A stretch of 64,000 nucleotides of DNA from Paraburkholderia hospita (GTDB taxonomy: Bacteria; Pseudomonadota; Gammaproteobacteria; Burkholderiales; Burkholderiaceae). The notes under the pieces were generated by a model. It ran no database searches. It was not told the DNA's origin and was given only the letters and a program-made list of their open reading frames with translations. Below are positions 7,590 to 15,244 of the stretch, one piece after another. The DNA lies in contig NZ_CP026109.1 in the NCBI RefSeq assembly GCF_002902965.1, forward strand, positions 248,001 through 312,000, read 5' to 3'. The first letter of the stretch is position 1, and each line of letters starts with the position of its first letter. A program made the translations under genes and the position numbers.

Positions 7590-10379
7590 TTAGGCCGATA
7601 AGCCACCCAGCTTCACGAACATATGCTCCGGCCCGGAATTGGTCAGATTGTTGCCCCGCACATACTGGATCGGCCTTGCCGGATCGAACGCTATGTCGCC
7701 GACCTTGCGGGCCAGAGCCTTCGTCGCGATCAGTGTCTCCAGCTTGGCGAGCGGCGCGCCAAGGCATTTGTGCATGCCGTTGCCGAAACCCAGGTGGCCG
7801 CTGGAGTCGCGGTCGATGTCGAACGTCTCACCCTCGGCAAACTTTCGGCTGTCGCGATTTGCGGCCGACAGCAGCAATCGCACCACCGCGCCCTTGGGCA
7901 GATCAACGCCCGCGACGGTGGTCGCCTCGGTGGTGATGCGGCTCACGCGCTGGACCGTTCCACGATAGCGCGCCACCTCTTCGACAAAACGGTCAGCGTC
8001 GGCGGGGTTTTCGCGGATACGTCCCAGCAGATCCGGCTGTTCGGCGAACATGCGAAAAGCGTTGGCGACAAGGATAGTCGTCGTGTCGTGCCCGGCGATG
8101 AAGACGAAGGCGCACAGCTCCTTCGCTTCCTTTTCCGAAAGCAGCCCGTCCTTCCACATGCGCGCGATATGCCCGCCGATCGACTGGCTGTCGGTGAGAA
8201 CGAGCCGTTCCAGCGCCCGCTTCAGGTAAGCGAAGAAAGCCTGCGCGCTCTGCTCGTCGGTGCCCGTCCCCGGCGCATTGCGGGCGAGGCGCCCGAAGTA
8301 GCTAAAGGTCTCGTCCGACCAGAACTTCATCTTCTCCTCATCCTCGTTCGGCACGTCGATCATCGTGGAGATGGTCGAGATGCTGAGCGGGATAGCGAAA
8401 TCGTTGACGACATCACCGCCGCCTTTGGCAATCATCGCGTCGAGCAGGTCCTCCGCCCTTTGCGCGATCTGCCTGATAAAAGGATCGAGCGCCAGCGGCA
8501 GGAAGGACGGCTGGACGACCTTGCGTAACCGCGAATGGTCGGGTGCATCGAACAGCGTCAGGAACGTCAGCGGTGGCGGGCTGACGACCTCGGAGGAAAA
8601 CAGCTTCGGGTTGCGGATTGCCTGATAGACGTCGTCATAGCGCGAGAGGAACCACACGTCCGAAGTCGCCGACTGGCACCGCAGCACCGGCGCATGCTCT
8701 CGCATCCAGCGGTAGTGCTCGTAGGGGTCGCCTTGCGAGCCGTCATCGACCACCTTGAACGGCTCCAGCCCCTCGGGCCAGTCCAGTTCGTGTGAATAGG
8801 GCGGAAGGGTCCTGGACGTGAACGGGCAGACCTGCGGCGCGCTCTCCGGCACAGCAGACAGGAGAGAGGGGGGCGCTGCGACCATGGGTGTCGTCTTGAC
8901 CATCGCCATATGCTCCAGCGCCCGGCTCATCGTGGCCCTGGAATGGAGCGCATGCAGCGCGATCACGTCGCGCGCCGCGTTCAGGTCGCCCAGTTCGAAG
9001 GCAGCGACGATGTCCCGGTGCTGCTGGACGATATCGCCGACGATCTCGATCTGGTCGGTCAGCGCGCGAGCGATGTAGTCCTGCACGGTCAGTTGCCGGT
9101 AGAGCGCGATCAGCTGGGCATTTCCGGAAGCTTCGATCGTGAACATGTGGAAAGCGTGGTTTGCCTCGATGTAGCGAGGAACATCGGTAAAGCGCCGCCC
9201 GGACACGAACTGCGCCGTCGCCTCGGCGAGCTGGCGGAAGATGATCAATTGCTCGGTCGACAGCCGGCCCATGGTCAACTGAGCTGCCCCCAGTTCGAGA
9301 ACCATGCGCAGGTCGAAGGCTTCATCGACATCAACAGGAGCAATGCGCTCCTCGCCGGTCTGGACCACCAGGCCGGTGCCGGCGAACTTCTCGTAGTAGA
9401 AATTGCGCGGCGTCAGCCCTTCGGACGAGAGGAAGCTGCGTACCGCATCAACCATCGGCGGCGGGCCGCAGAGGTAGACGTCCGCATCGCCACCGTTGAG
9501 CTGGGAGGCGCTGATGTGGTGGGTCACATAGCCCTTGCTGGGATGGGCGCTGTCGGGGCTGGCCACGGTGCAGGCATAGGTGAAGTTCGGCAGCCGCTGC
9601 GCATCGATTTCAAGCCGGTCGATGCCAACCAGATCAGCATCGCTGTTCACACCCAGGATCATGTGGATCGGATACGGGCTGCCGCCGTCTTCGACGATCT
9701 TGTCCAGCATCGAGAGGAACGGCGCGAGACCCGTGCCACCCGCCAGAAACAGCACCGGCCGTTCAATCGGGCGCAGGTAGAAGCTTCCCATCGGGCCGCG
9801 AAACTCGATTGGGTCGCCTGCCTTGGCGGTTTGGCAGAGCCAGGTCGACATCATCCCTTGACGCACATTGCGCACAAGGAAGGACAGGTGCGGCTCGGAC
9901 GGCCCGGAGCTAAAGGAGTAGGACCGTGTCTGATCGGTGCCGGGCACCCGGATGTTGACATACTGCCCAGGAAGGAAGCTGAGATCTGCGCGGTTCTCGA
10001 GTTCGACCGAGAAGGCGATCGTGGTGTCTGACGCTCGATGGCAGGCGACGATCCGTCCGCGGTGGGAGCATGGGCCGGTACCCGAGACATCGGAGTTCGT
10101 GGCGATCTGGATCACGCAGTCGGAACGTGGGCTCATCTGGCAGGTGAGAACCTTGCGGGCGGTCGCCTCCTCCGGGCTAAGCGCGTCTTCGACGCAGTCG
10201 CCCAGAACGTACTCGCCGGACTCGCAGATCGCCTTGCAGGTGCCGCACACACCATCACGGCAATCGAGTGGAATATTGATCCTGGCGCGAATGGCGGCAT
10301 CGGTGACGCGCTCGCCCTCCTCGCATTCGATGAAGCGGGTCACTCCGTCCTCAAAACGGAGGGTCATCTGATGGGCCAT
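7590..10379 (-). CDS. Fusion: BenC-like reductase, FCD domain, cytochrome P450
   Basis: 929 residues from the ATG at 10379, which has AGGAG at good spacing. Residues 1-95 form a plant-type 2Fe-2S ferredoxin (Cys 40, 45, 48, 80). Residues ~105-335 form an FAD/NAD(P)H reductase (RSYS at 152, GGTGLAP at 214, CGPPPM at 304). Residues ~355-490 match an FCD domain, the ligand-binding half of GntR/FadR regulators, but no winged helix precedes it. Residues ~520-929 form a P450: AGHDTT at 762, ExxR at 801-804, and FGNGMHKC with heme ligand Cys 872. All catalytic motifs are present, so it should pass electrons from NAD(P)H to its own heme. The order, reductase first and P450 last with an FCD between, differs from the P450RhF type and is unusual. 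The FCD metal-site Asp appears to be Asn 407; His 411, 454 and 476 remain. Substrate unknown; an aromatic acid is a guess from the neighbouring regulator. Confidence 0.92.
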   Translation of the reverse strand: MAHQMTLRFEDGVTRFIECEEGERVTDAAIRARINIPLDCRDGVCGTCKAICESGEYVLGDCVEDALSPEEATARKVLTCQMSPRSDCVIQIATNSDVSGTGPCSHRGRIVACHRASDTTIAFSVELENRADLSFLPGQYVNIRVPGTDQTRSYSFSSGPSEPHLSFLVRNVRQGMMSTWLCQTAKAGDPIEFRGPMGSFYLRPIERPVLFLAGGTGLAPFLSMLDKIVEDGGSPYPIHMILGVNSDADLVGIDRLEIDAQRLPNFTYACTVASPDSAHPSKGYVTHHISASQLNGGDADVYLCGPPPMVDAVRSFLSSEGLTPRNFYYEKFAGTGLVVQTGEERIAPVDVDEAFDLRMVLELGAAQLTMGRLSTEQLIIFRQLAEATAQFVSGRRFTDVPRYIEANHAFHMFTIEASGNAQLIALYRQLTVQDYIARALTDQIEIVGDIVQQHRDIVAAFELGDLNAARDVIALHALHSRATMSRALEHMAMVKTTPMVAAPPSLLSAVPESAPQVCPFTSRTLPPYSHELDWPEGLEPFKVVDDGSQGDPYEHYRWMREHAPVLRCQSATSDVWFLSRYDDVYQAIRNPKLFSSEVVSPPPLTFLTLFDAPDHSRLRKVVQPSFLPLALDPFIRQIAQRAEDLLDAMIAKGGGDVVNDFAIPLSISTISTMIDVPNEDEEKMKFWSDETFSYFGRLARNAPGTGTDEQSAQAFFAYLKRALERLVLTDSQSIGGHIARMWKDGLLSEKEAKELCAFVFIAGHDTTTILVANAFRMFAEQPDLLGRIRENPADADRFVEEVARYRGTVQRVSRITTEATTVAGVDLPKGAVVRLLLSAANRDSRKFAEGETFDIDRDSSGHLGFGNGMHKCLGAPLAKLETLIATKALARKVGDIAFDPARPIQYVRGNNLTNSGPEHMFVKLGGLSA

Positions 10380-10403
10380 GGCGGTGTCTCCTCTAGAGCC
10401 GCC

Positions 10404-10434
10404 CGAACATGCCGCTCCGCTGGCGGTATGTTCG
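10404..10434. promoter_or_regulatory. Inverted repeat upstream of the P450 fusion
   Basis: Two 12-base arms, CGAACATGCCGC and GCGGTATGTTCG, match at 11 of 12 positions around a 7-base spacer. The repeat ends 25 bases before the start codon. It has the size of an operator for a dimeric regulator. It is GC-rich and could also act as an mRNA hairpin, but no T-run follows. Confidence 0.5.
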
Positions 10435-10593
10435 AGGGCGGGCGCGCGAGGTAGCCTTGTTTCTCGCAAGCGCCCGGTGGGTTTGGTGACACCAATCTAG
10501 AGCCTGAGGGGCGTTCCCCTCAATGGACAGAGACGACGTTCACCCGGACAAAACGTGCATGGTGATGGATGCCGGATGACCGCAGTAACCTGG

Positions 10594-11413
10594 GGTTCTG
10601 TCGCAGTAACGCGGTCCGCTATGATGTGCGGAACGACACGAACTACTGAAAGCTCGATGAAGACGTTGAATCCGGCGGTGGCCCGAGTGCTCAAGCGCCT
10701 GCATTATCCGCTCGACGTGATCCTGACTTGCGTGCGCTGGTACGTGGCCTATCCGCTGAGCCTGCGGCACCTCGAAGACATGATGGCTGAGCGCGGCGTT
10801 TCGGTCGATCATTCGACTGTGCACCGCTGGGCTATCAAGCTGTTGCCGGCACTGGAGAAAACGTTTCGCGGTCGCAAGCGGCCGGTTGGCAAGAGCTGGC
10901 GGATGGACGAAACATACATCCGCGTCAAGGCCGAATGGCGGTATCTTTACCGGGCCGTCGACAAGGACGGCAACACCATCGACTTTCTGCTACGCGCTCA
11001 TCGGGACAAGACTGCTGCCCGGCGTTACTTTGAGAAATCGATCGTCTGGAACCGTGCTCCCGAGACGGTGACCATCGACAAAAGCGGCGCCAATCTCGCC
11101 GCGCTCGAAGCGATCAATGCCGATCGTGGAGCTCCCATCAAGATCCGTCAGTCCAAATATCTGAATAACGTGGTCGAGCAGGACCATCGGGCGATCAAAC
11201 GACGAACGCGGCCGATGCTGGGGCTCAAGACATTTCGCTGTGCCCGGATCATTCTTTCCGGCATTGAGGTTATGCACATGATCGCGAAAGGACAGATGAA
11301 GTGCGCTCGCGGAACCCATTCGTCCGCCGCTGATCAATTCTACGACCTCGCAATATAAGCAGTACTTCGAATATCGATCTCGTTCGCCCCTCGATCCTTA
11401 CCGCGACAAAACC
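10594..11413 (+). mobile_element. Intact IS6-family insertion sequence, 820 bp
   Basis: The left end GGTTCTGTCGCAGTAAC (10594-10610) and the right end, read inverted, GGTTTTGTCGCGGTAAG match at 14 of 17 positions. Length is typical of IS6/IS26 relatives. The 8 bases flanking each side (taacctgg and gcttcgta) differ, so no target duplication remains, as after cointegrate or deletion events. The element lies about 215 bases upstream of the P450 fusion start. Confidence 0.85.
10657..11358 (+). CDS. IS6-family transposase
   Basis: 233 residues from the ATG at 10657, the normal size for this family. DDE residues are visible in RMDETYIRV, TIDKSGAN and VEQDHR, with the family's LNNVVEQDHRAIKRR signature and HRWAIKLLP in the N-terminal part. 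It appears intact. It should catalyse replicative cointegrate formation. A longer upstream frame exists but runs into the left inverted repeat. Confidence 0.92.
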   Translation: MKTLNPAVARVLKRLHYPLDVILTCVRWYVAYPLSLRHLEDMMAERGVSVDHSTVHRWAIKLLPALEKTFRGRKRPVGKSWRMDETYIRVKAEWRYLYRAVDKDGNTIDFLLRAHRDKTAARRYFEKSIVWNRAPETVTIDKSGANLAALEAINADRGAPIKIRQSKYLNNVVEQDHRAIKRRTRPMLGLKTFRCARIILSGIEVMHMIAKGQMKCARGTHSSAADQFYDLAI

Positions 11414-11641
11414 GCTTCGTATCAAGTAGCGGCCGCTTGCGCAATCGTGGCCCGCTCAGGAATCAGGAGTGAGTCGCCGTCACACCGGCGGGATGACGCC
11501 GCGCAGACTGATTCGCAGCTTGAGGACGGAGGTCGTTTCGGATGGTCGGTAGTAACTTACTATGAAAACTCCCATCGCCCTATTCGCGGGCCCGACTTTA
11601 GCCCCAGCTTTGGCGCGGTCTCCGTAGTAGATCATTCTCCT

Positions 11642-12718
11642 TTACAGGCTTTCGATCCAAACCACGACGTGCTTCAGGTCGCTCAGATTGGTGTCTCCCA
11701 CGGTATGTCTGCCCGCAAGAATTGTCTTTGCCTTACCGTCAACCAACTTCTTCTTGGAATACCTATCGGTGCCGCCGTCGTAGCCGCCAACGTCGCGCTT
11801 CTCTAACCGCGCCGTCAATAATTTGCGAAGTACAAAGAGGTTGCTGGAGTCCTGCTCCTTGAATTGCGCCTCCGGTCTGTAATTTTTGCGTGTCAATGCC
11901 GTATTCATGTCCTCGGGCGCGTTGAATGTGTTCGCGGTCCACGCGACGGTCCCCAAATTGAGCGCTTGTTTCTCCGACGATAAGTTGTCTAAAAGGGCCA
12001 CCCACATGTACAACTTGAGGTTAGTCGGAATGTTCGTTGTTCCGAGCGTACTCTTGAACCACATCTTCTTGTACAGATCGATTGGCTTATTGGCCAGATT
12101 CAATTCGCCCTGGGCCTTGATGATTGCATACCACTGCAATCGATGCGTGAATTCGCCATGCGCAGATTCTGCCCCTACGTCCTTGAACATGTATCCGTGC
12201 TTCAACAGGACCATGAAATCTGTAGGGTGTATATTACCGATAATCTTCGGTACGCTGGCTGGAAGACTGACGTCTTGTGCGTTTCCTCGCTTGCTTTCGG
12301 TCGTTCTTCCTTTATCTGTCAATGTCACCTGGCTGCCTTTCCCCTCGCCGAAAACCGAGTTGTCGTGCAGCAGTCCACTCTTGGCCTGGCTGAATCCAGC
12401 TTGTGTTTCGACGTCGAGCAATGCACGCGTCAATATTTTTCGGGTGACCTCTTTCGTGTCGAAGTCCGTTTTTGTAAGCGAGCTCGTGGAAGCCCGAAGC
12501 TGTTTCACATTCTCCAATGCCAATTCGCGCAGCTTGTTTTCCAATGGAATCAGCTTGTGTAATACCTCATCGGTCCGCGTCAGAAATGCGCCAATAGCGG
12601 CGTAATCGTCGGCGTAACTCGATTCCGTGCTGCTTTTGCAAAGGTCCGGGAAATAATATTCCATTATCTCCTGCTTGAACTGCTCCTTCGCCATCCCTAT
12701 TCTTAATGGGTAAGGCAT
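11642..12718 (-). CDS. Orphan protein, possibly LirA/MavJ effector-like
   Basis: 358 residues from the ATG at 12718, which has GGGAG seven bases upstream; two other in-frame starts are less well placed. No catalytic motif is recognised. The segment around residues 180-220 (DFMVLLKHGYMFKDVGA, then HGEFTHRLQWYAII) recalls, from memory only, proteins annotated as the LirA/MavJ family of type IV effectors. Base composition and codon use are clearly less GC-rich than the surroundings (many AAA, AAT, TTG codons), which suggests recent transfer. No secretion system is in the window. It stands alone between the IS6 element and the second SET gene. Confidence 0.55.
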   Translation of the reverse strand: MPYPLRIGMAKEQFKQEIMEYYFPDLCKSSTESSYADDYAAIGAFLTRTDEVLHKLIPLENKLRELALENVKQLRASTSSLTKTDFDTKEVTRKILTRALLDVETQAGFSQAKSGLLHDNSVFGEGKGSQVTLTDKGRTTESKRGNAQDVSLPASVPKIIGNIHPTDFMVLLKHGYMFKDVGAESAHGEFTHRLQWYAIIKAQGELNLANKPIDLYKKMWFKSTLGTTNIPTNLKLYMWVALLDNLSSEKQALNLGTVAWTANTFNAPEDMNTALTRKNYRPEAQFKEQDSSNLFVLRKLLTARLEKRDVGGYDGGTDRYSKKKLVDGKAKTILAGRHTVGDTNLSDLKHVVVWIESL

Positions 12719-13177
12719 GATCCTGCTCCCAGAATGATCGATCTCAACCAACGCGCGGAGCCGCACGGCCAGCCTGCGGATCTCACGCGTACCCACTCAT
12801 TCTAGGATAGTCTCATATCGACAATTTGTAGTACGCGCTCACTTGCGTTCGCAGCCAAGGTTCGATTCATCGATACGAGAGCTTGAAAGGAATGACTCTC
12901 ATTGAATTCTCTCCCGCCAAGTCGCTGAGTTACGACGCTGTCGTCAACACCACGTATGCGTCCGCACAAGAGGGGGACATCGAGGTCGGCTATCAGTTCT
13001 GATCGGTCGGGCCGTTTAGCCGGTCGACCTGTCGAAGACTGTGCCCAGGCATCTTGAGTTCAGCGTCCGGTTGACTTCCCAAACCGGCCTCCCGAGTCGC
13101 TGCAATTGGAAGGACCGGTCAGGGTCCGCGAAGAGGCGTTCAGCAACGCCGGTAACTGTCATTCGCGTCGGCCGACG
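12719..13177. other. Intergenic region with one tiny frame
   Basis: No convincing gene. On the plus strand 12893-13003 encodes 36 residues ending in an alternating pattern and terminal Phe (GDIEVGYQF), like the last strand of an outer-membrane barrel. It may be the tail of a lost porin-like gene. Confidence 0.3.
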
Positions 13178-13621
13178 TCAACCATCTGACACGCTGAGCA
13201 TGGTTTGCCGACATCCCGTTGAACCACAACGGCACGCATACTGTCGCCTGATCTCATCGGTGGGTTCCCCGTCGACGGCCAGCGCATAGTCAATAAACAA
13301 CTCGCAGCCGGGCGCGATGTCGGCGAGCGCATGAATGAAGACACGATCGCCCGACTCAATGGCTTCGCAATTCGGTACGCATGCGTGGTTCAGGAAGCGT
13401 GCGCTGTTGCCGCCGCGGCTGCCATCAATCACCCGTCCGTCCGCGAGTCCGAAGACGAACGTGTGGCCAGCGTCGGCGCGCTGGCGCGCGGCGGCCCGCC
13501 GCCAGTTGGTCAGCTCACCCGTGTACTCGATAAGCCGCTCGCCGGCAGCGATGGGCCGTAGCGCGAAGAGCCCTTTGCCATGCACTGACGAGCGTCGTGC
13601 AGTTATCCGTCTCTGTTGCAC
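13178..13621 (-). CDS. SET-domain protein, complete paralogue
   Basis: About 147 residues. The SET core shows ITARRSSVHGKGLFAL, RVIDGSRGGNSARFLNHAC, and a catalytic-type tyrosine in LFIDYAL, followed by a post-SET cysteine cluster (ACRCGSTGCRQ) that should bind zinc. The start at GTG 13621 has CAGGA upstream and lines up with the start of the copy at 1-303; an ATG at 13654 would add 11 residues. Small SET proteins methylate lysines; substrates in bacteria are mostly unknown. HU, a lysine-rich DNA protein, is encoded nearby, so it is a conceivable target, but that is speculation. Confidence 0.88.
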   Translation of the reverse strand: MQQRRITARRSSVHGKGLFALRPIAAGERLIEYTGELTNWRRAAARQRADAGHTFVFGLADGRVIDGSRGGNSARFLNHACVPNCEAIESGDRVFIHALADIAPGCELFIDYALAVDGEPTDEIRRQYACRCGSTGCRQTMLSVSDG

Positions 13622-13917
13622 GTGTGAAGTCCTGTTGGGTGAATGTCCAATCATCGCGGTTCAAAAATCAGGCGCGAAGCATATCGCTACTTCCACTAAA
13701 GACTCAACTCCGCATGAAGGCATTGCGCAACTAACTGTCTGATGCTCCAAGGTAGGATCCAGCTTCGCCAAAGACCTGCCGACAGGAAAGGGGGCCTTCG
13801 GGAGCGAGGCGGTGCCTCGTCAGCCAGCTCGTGGGTTGCCGGACCGACATACGTGCGGTAGGGTGGCGTCCGGTCCACCAGTATCGGGGACGTTATTGCT
13901 CAAAGGGAGACTGACAG

Positions 13918-14196
13918 ATGAACAAACACGAATTGATTGACGCCGTTGCGGCTACCACAGGCGAAAGCAAGGCCAGCACGGGCGAAACCATTGATGCCAT
14001 TCTCGAGACCGTCACGGCTGCAGTCACGCGCGGCGAAACAGTCCAACTCATCGGATTCGGCTCGTTTTCGACGGGTGCGCGCGCTGAACGTACTGGCCGT
14101 AATCCGTCGACGGGCGAAACCATCACCATTCCGGCGGCGAAGACCGTCAAGTTCGCTGCAGGCAAAGCGTTCAAGGACGCAGTGAATACCCCGTGA
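13918..14196 (+). CDS. hupB: HU-family nucleoid protein
   Basis: 92 residues preceded by AAAGGGAG. The sequence follows HU throughout: [52 protein letters not shown] in the DNA-binding arm, and [19 protein letters not shown] bends and compacts DNA as a dimer. Many megaplasmids carry extra HU copies. It is a single gene with a strong terminator about 160 bases downstream. Confidence 0.95.
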   Translation: MNKHELIDAVAATTGESKASTGETIDAILETVTAAVTRGETVQLIGFGSFSTGARAERTGRNPSTGETITIPAAKTVKFAAGKAFKDAVNTP

Positions 14197-14358
14197 AAGG
14201 GTCTGCGTGGATCCTGTCGCTGGGGTGCGGTGCCCGCTGGTGCTAATGAAACGCAGCACTTTCTGGTTCCCTTTAGCGTGGATTGCCGGATCGCAGGACT
14301 CAATGTGAGGTTCGACGCACCGGAAGTGCTCGGTCATCCCTGACTTCCGCGCGTGGCC

Positions 14359-14393
14359 ATGCCCACCGACCGTACTGGCGGTGGGCATTTTTT
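14359..14393 (+). terminator. Rho-independent terminator
   Basis: A perfect 10-bp stem (ATGCCCACCG with CGGTGGGCAT) closes a 10-base loop and runs into six T residues. It sits downstream of HU. Confidence 0.85.
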
Positions 14394-14449
14394 CGTAGCG
14401 AGGGCTTCTCAGGGAACGCTTGAGACTGATGATGGCTCGCAAAGCACGC

Positions 14450-14794
14450 CTAATGGCGCTGCAGCCTCTCGGCGCATCGATCGTGGATTTCGCCGACGAG
14501 TGGCACGCGGTAATCGAGGCGCCCGCCGTCCGTAAAGAGTGACGCCAGTGCTTTCTCCGTCCTGAGCTCAAACGTCGCAAGGATGTCGGGTGCCAGGTCG
14601 ACCGCCATGCGGACGATACTGATACGGTCCGGCCATTCAGGTTGCGCGCCGTTGGCGTGCATCCAGACGAGCGAGAGTTCGACCAGATGATCCGTCCTGA
14701 GCCAGTCGCCGGTGCGTGCCATGGCCACTAGTTCACCGGCCACGAGGTAACACAGCATTTCTGCCCGTGCTTCATCGTCGAAGATTGTTGTCAT
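14450..14794 (-). CDS. Hypothetical protein, likely partner of DUF1488 gene
   Basis: 114 residues, soluble, mostly helical, with acidic and tryptophan-rich patches (TDHLVELSLVWMHANG, EWPDRISIVRMAVDLAP). No family recognised. It lies 10 bases downstream of the DUF1488 gene in the same direction, so the two should share a transcript. Composition matches neighbouring genes. Confidence 0.6.
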   Translation of the reverse strand: MTTIFDDEARAEMLCYLVAGELVAMARTGDWLRTDHLVELSLVWMHANGAQPEWPDRISIVRMAVDLAPDILATFELRTEKALASLFTDGGRLDYRVPLVGEIHDRCAERLQRH

Positions 14795-14804
14795 GGAGAC
14801 ACGC

Positions 14805-15071
14805 TCACGGGCGCGCGAAATCGGCGGCCGTCAGTTCGAGATGCGTGGATGGATGCGCCAGCACCTTGCGCTCGGCGATCGCACGGATGCAGCCATAGCC
14901 ATTGCGGAAGGCACGCAGCATCCGGGTGTCATCGGCGTTAGGTTCAAGCCAGAAGCAGTCCTGCAGTGCCCTGATCGTGACCACGCATTCGACCGTCCCC
15001 TGGGGACCGGGAAGGCTGAACGATATGCCGCGGCCGGCAAGTACCTGAGGGGCGACTTCAAGGGTGTCCAT
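14805..15071 (-). CDS. DUF1488-family protein
   Basis: 88 residues matching the usual DUF1488 length and pattern: an early GISFSLPGP strand, a central CVVTIRALQDCFW, and a C-terminal helix with RNGYGCIRAIAERKVL. The function of the family is unknown; members are frequent in Burkholderiaceae and often plasmid-borne. First gene of a two-gene unit with 14450-14794. Confidence 0.75.
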   Translation of the reverse strand: MDTLEVAPQVLAGRGISFSLPGPQGTVECVVTIRALQDCFWLEPNADDTRMLRAFRNGYGCIRAIAERKVLAHPSTHLELTAADFARP

Positions 15072-15244
15072 GAGAATCAGAAGGGAATGCGAGAGAAGTG
15101 GGTGAGTGATTGTTGCACGGAGAAAGCGGCGTGAAAATTGGGGGGGCGTTCGGTGTCAGGCTCGTTCGGCCACGTTTGCGGCGACCCCGAAGATTCTCAC
15201 CGATCACAGGCTTGGCATGTCACGCGACAAGGCACGCCACGACC

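Noticed and set aside
6575..7606. 343-residue minus-strand frame
   Set aside because: It is the antisense of the AraC-family regulator, whose motifs are clear on the plus strand.
8910..10031. 373-residue plus-strand frame
   Set aside because: Antisense to the reductase part of the P450 fusion; no recognisable domain.
11886..12605. 239-residue plus-strand frame
   Set aside because: Antisense to the orphan gene at 11642-12718, which has the better ribosome site and composition.
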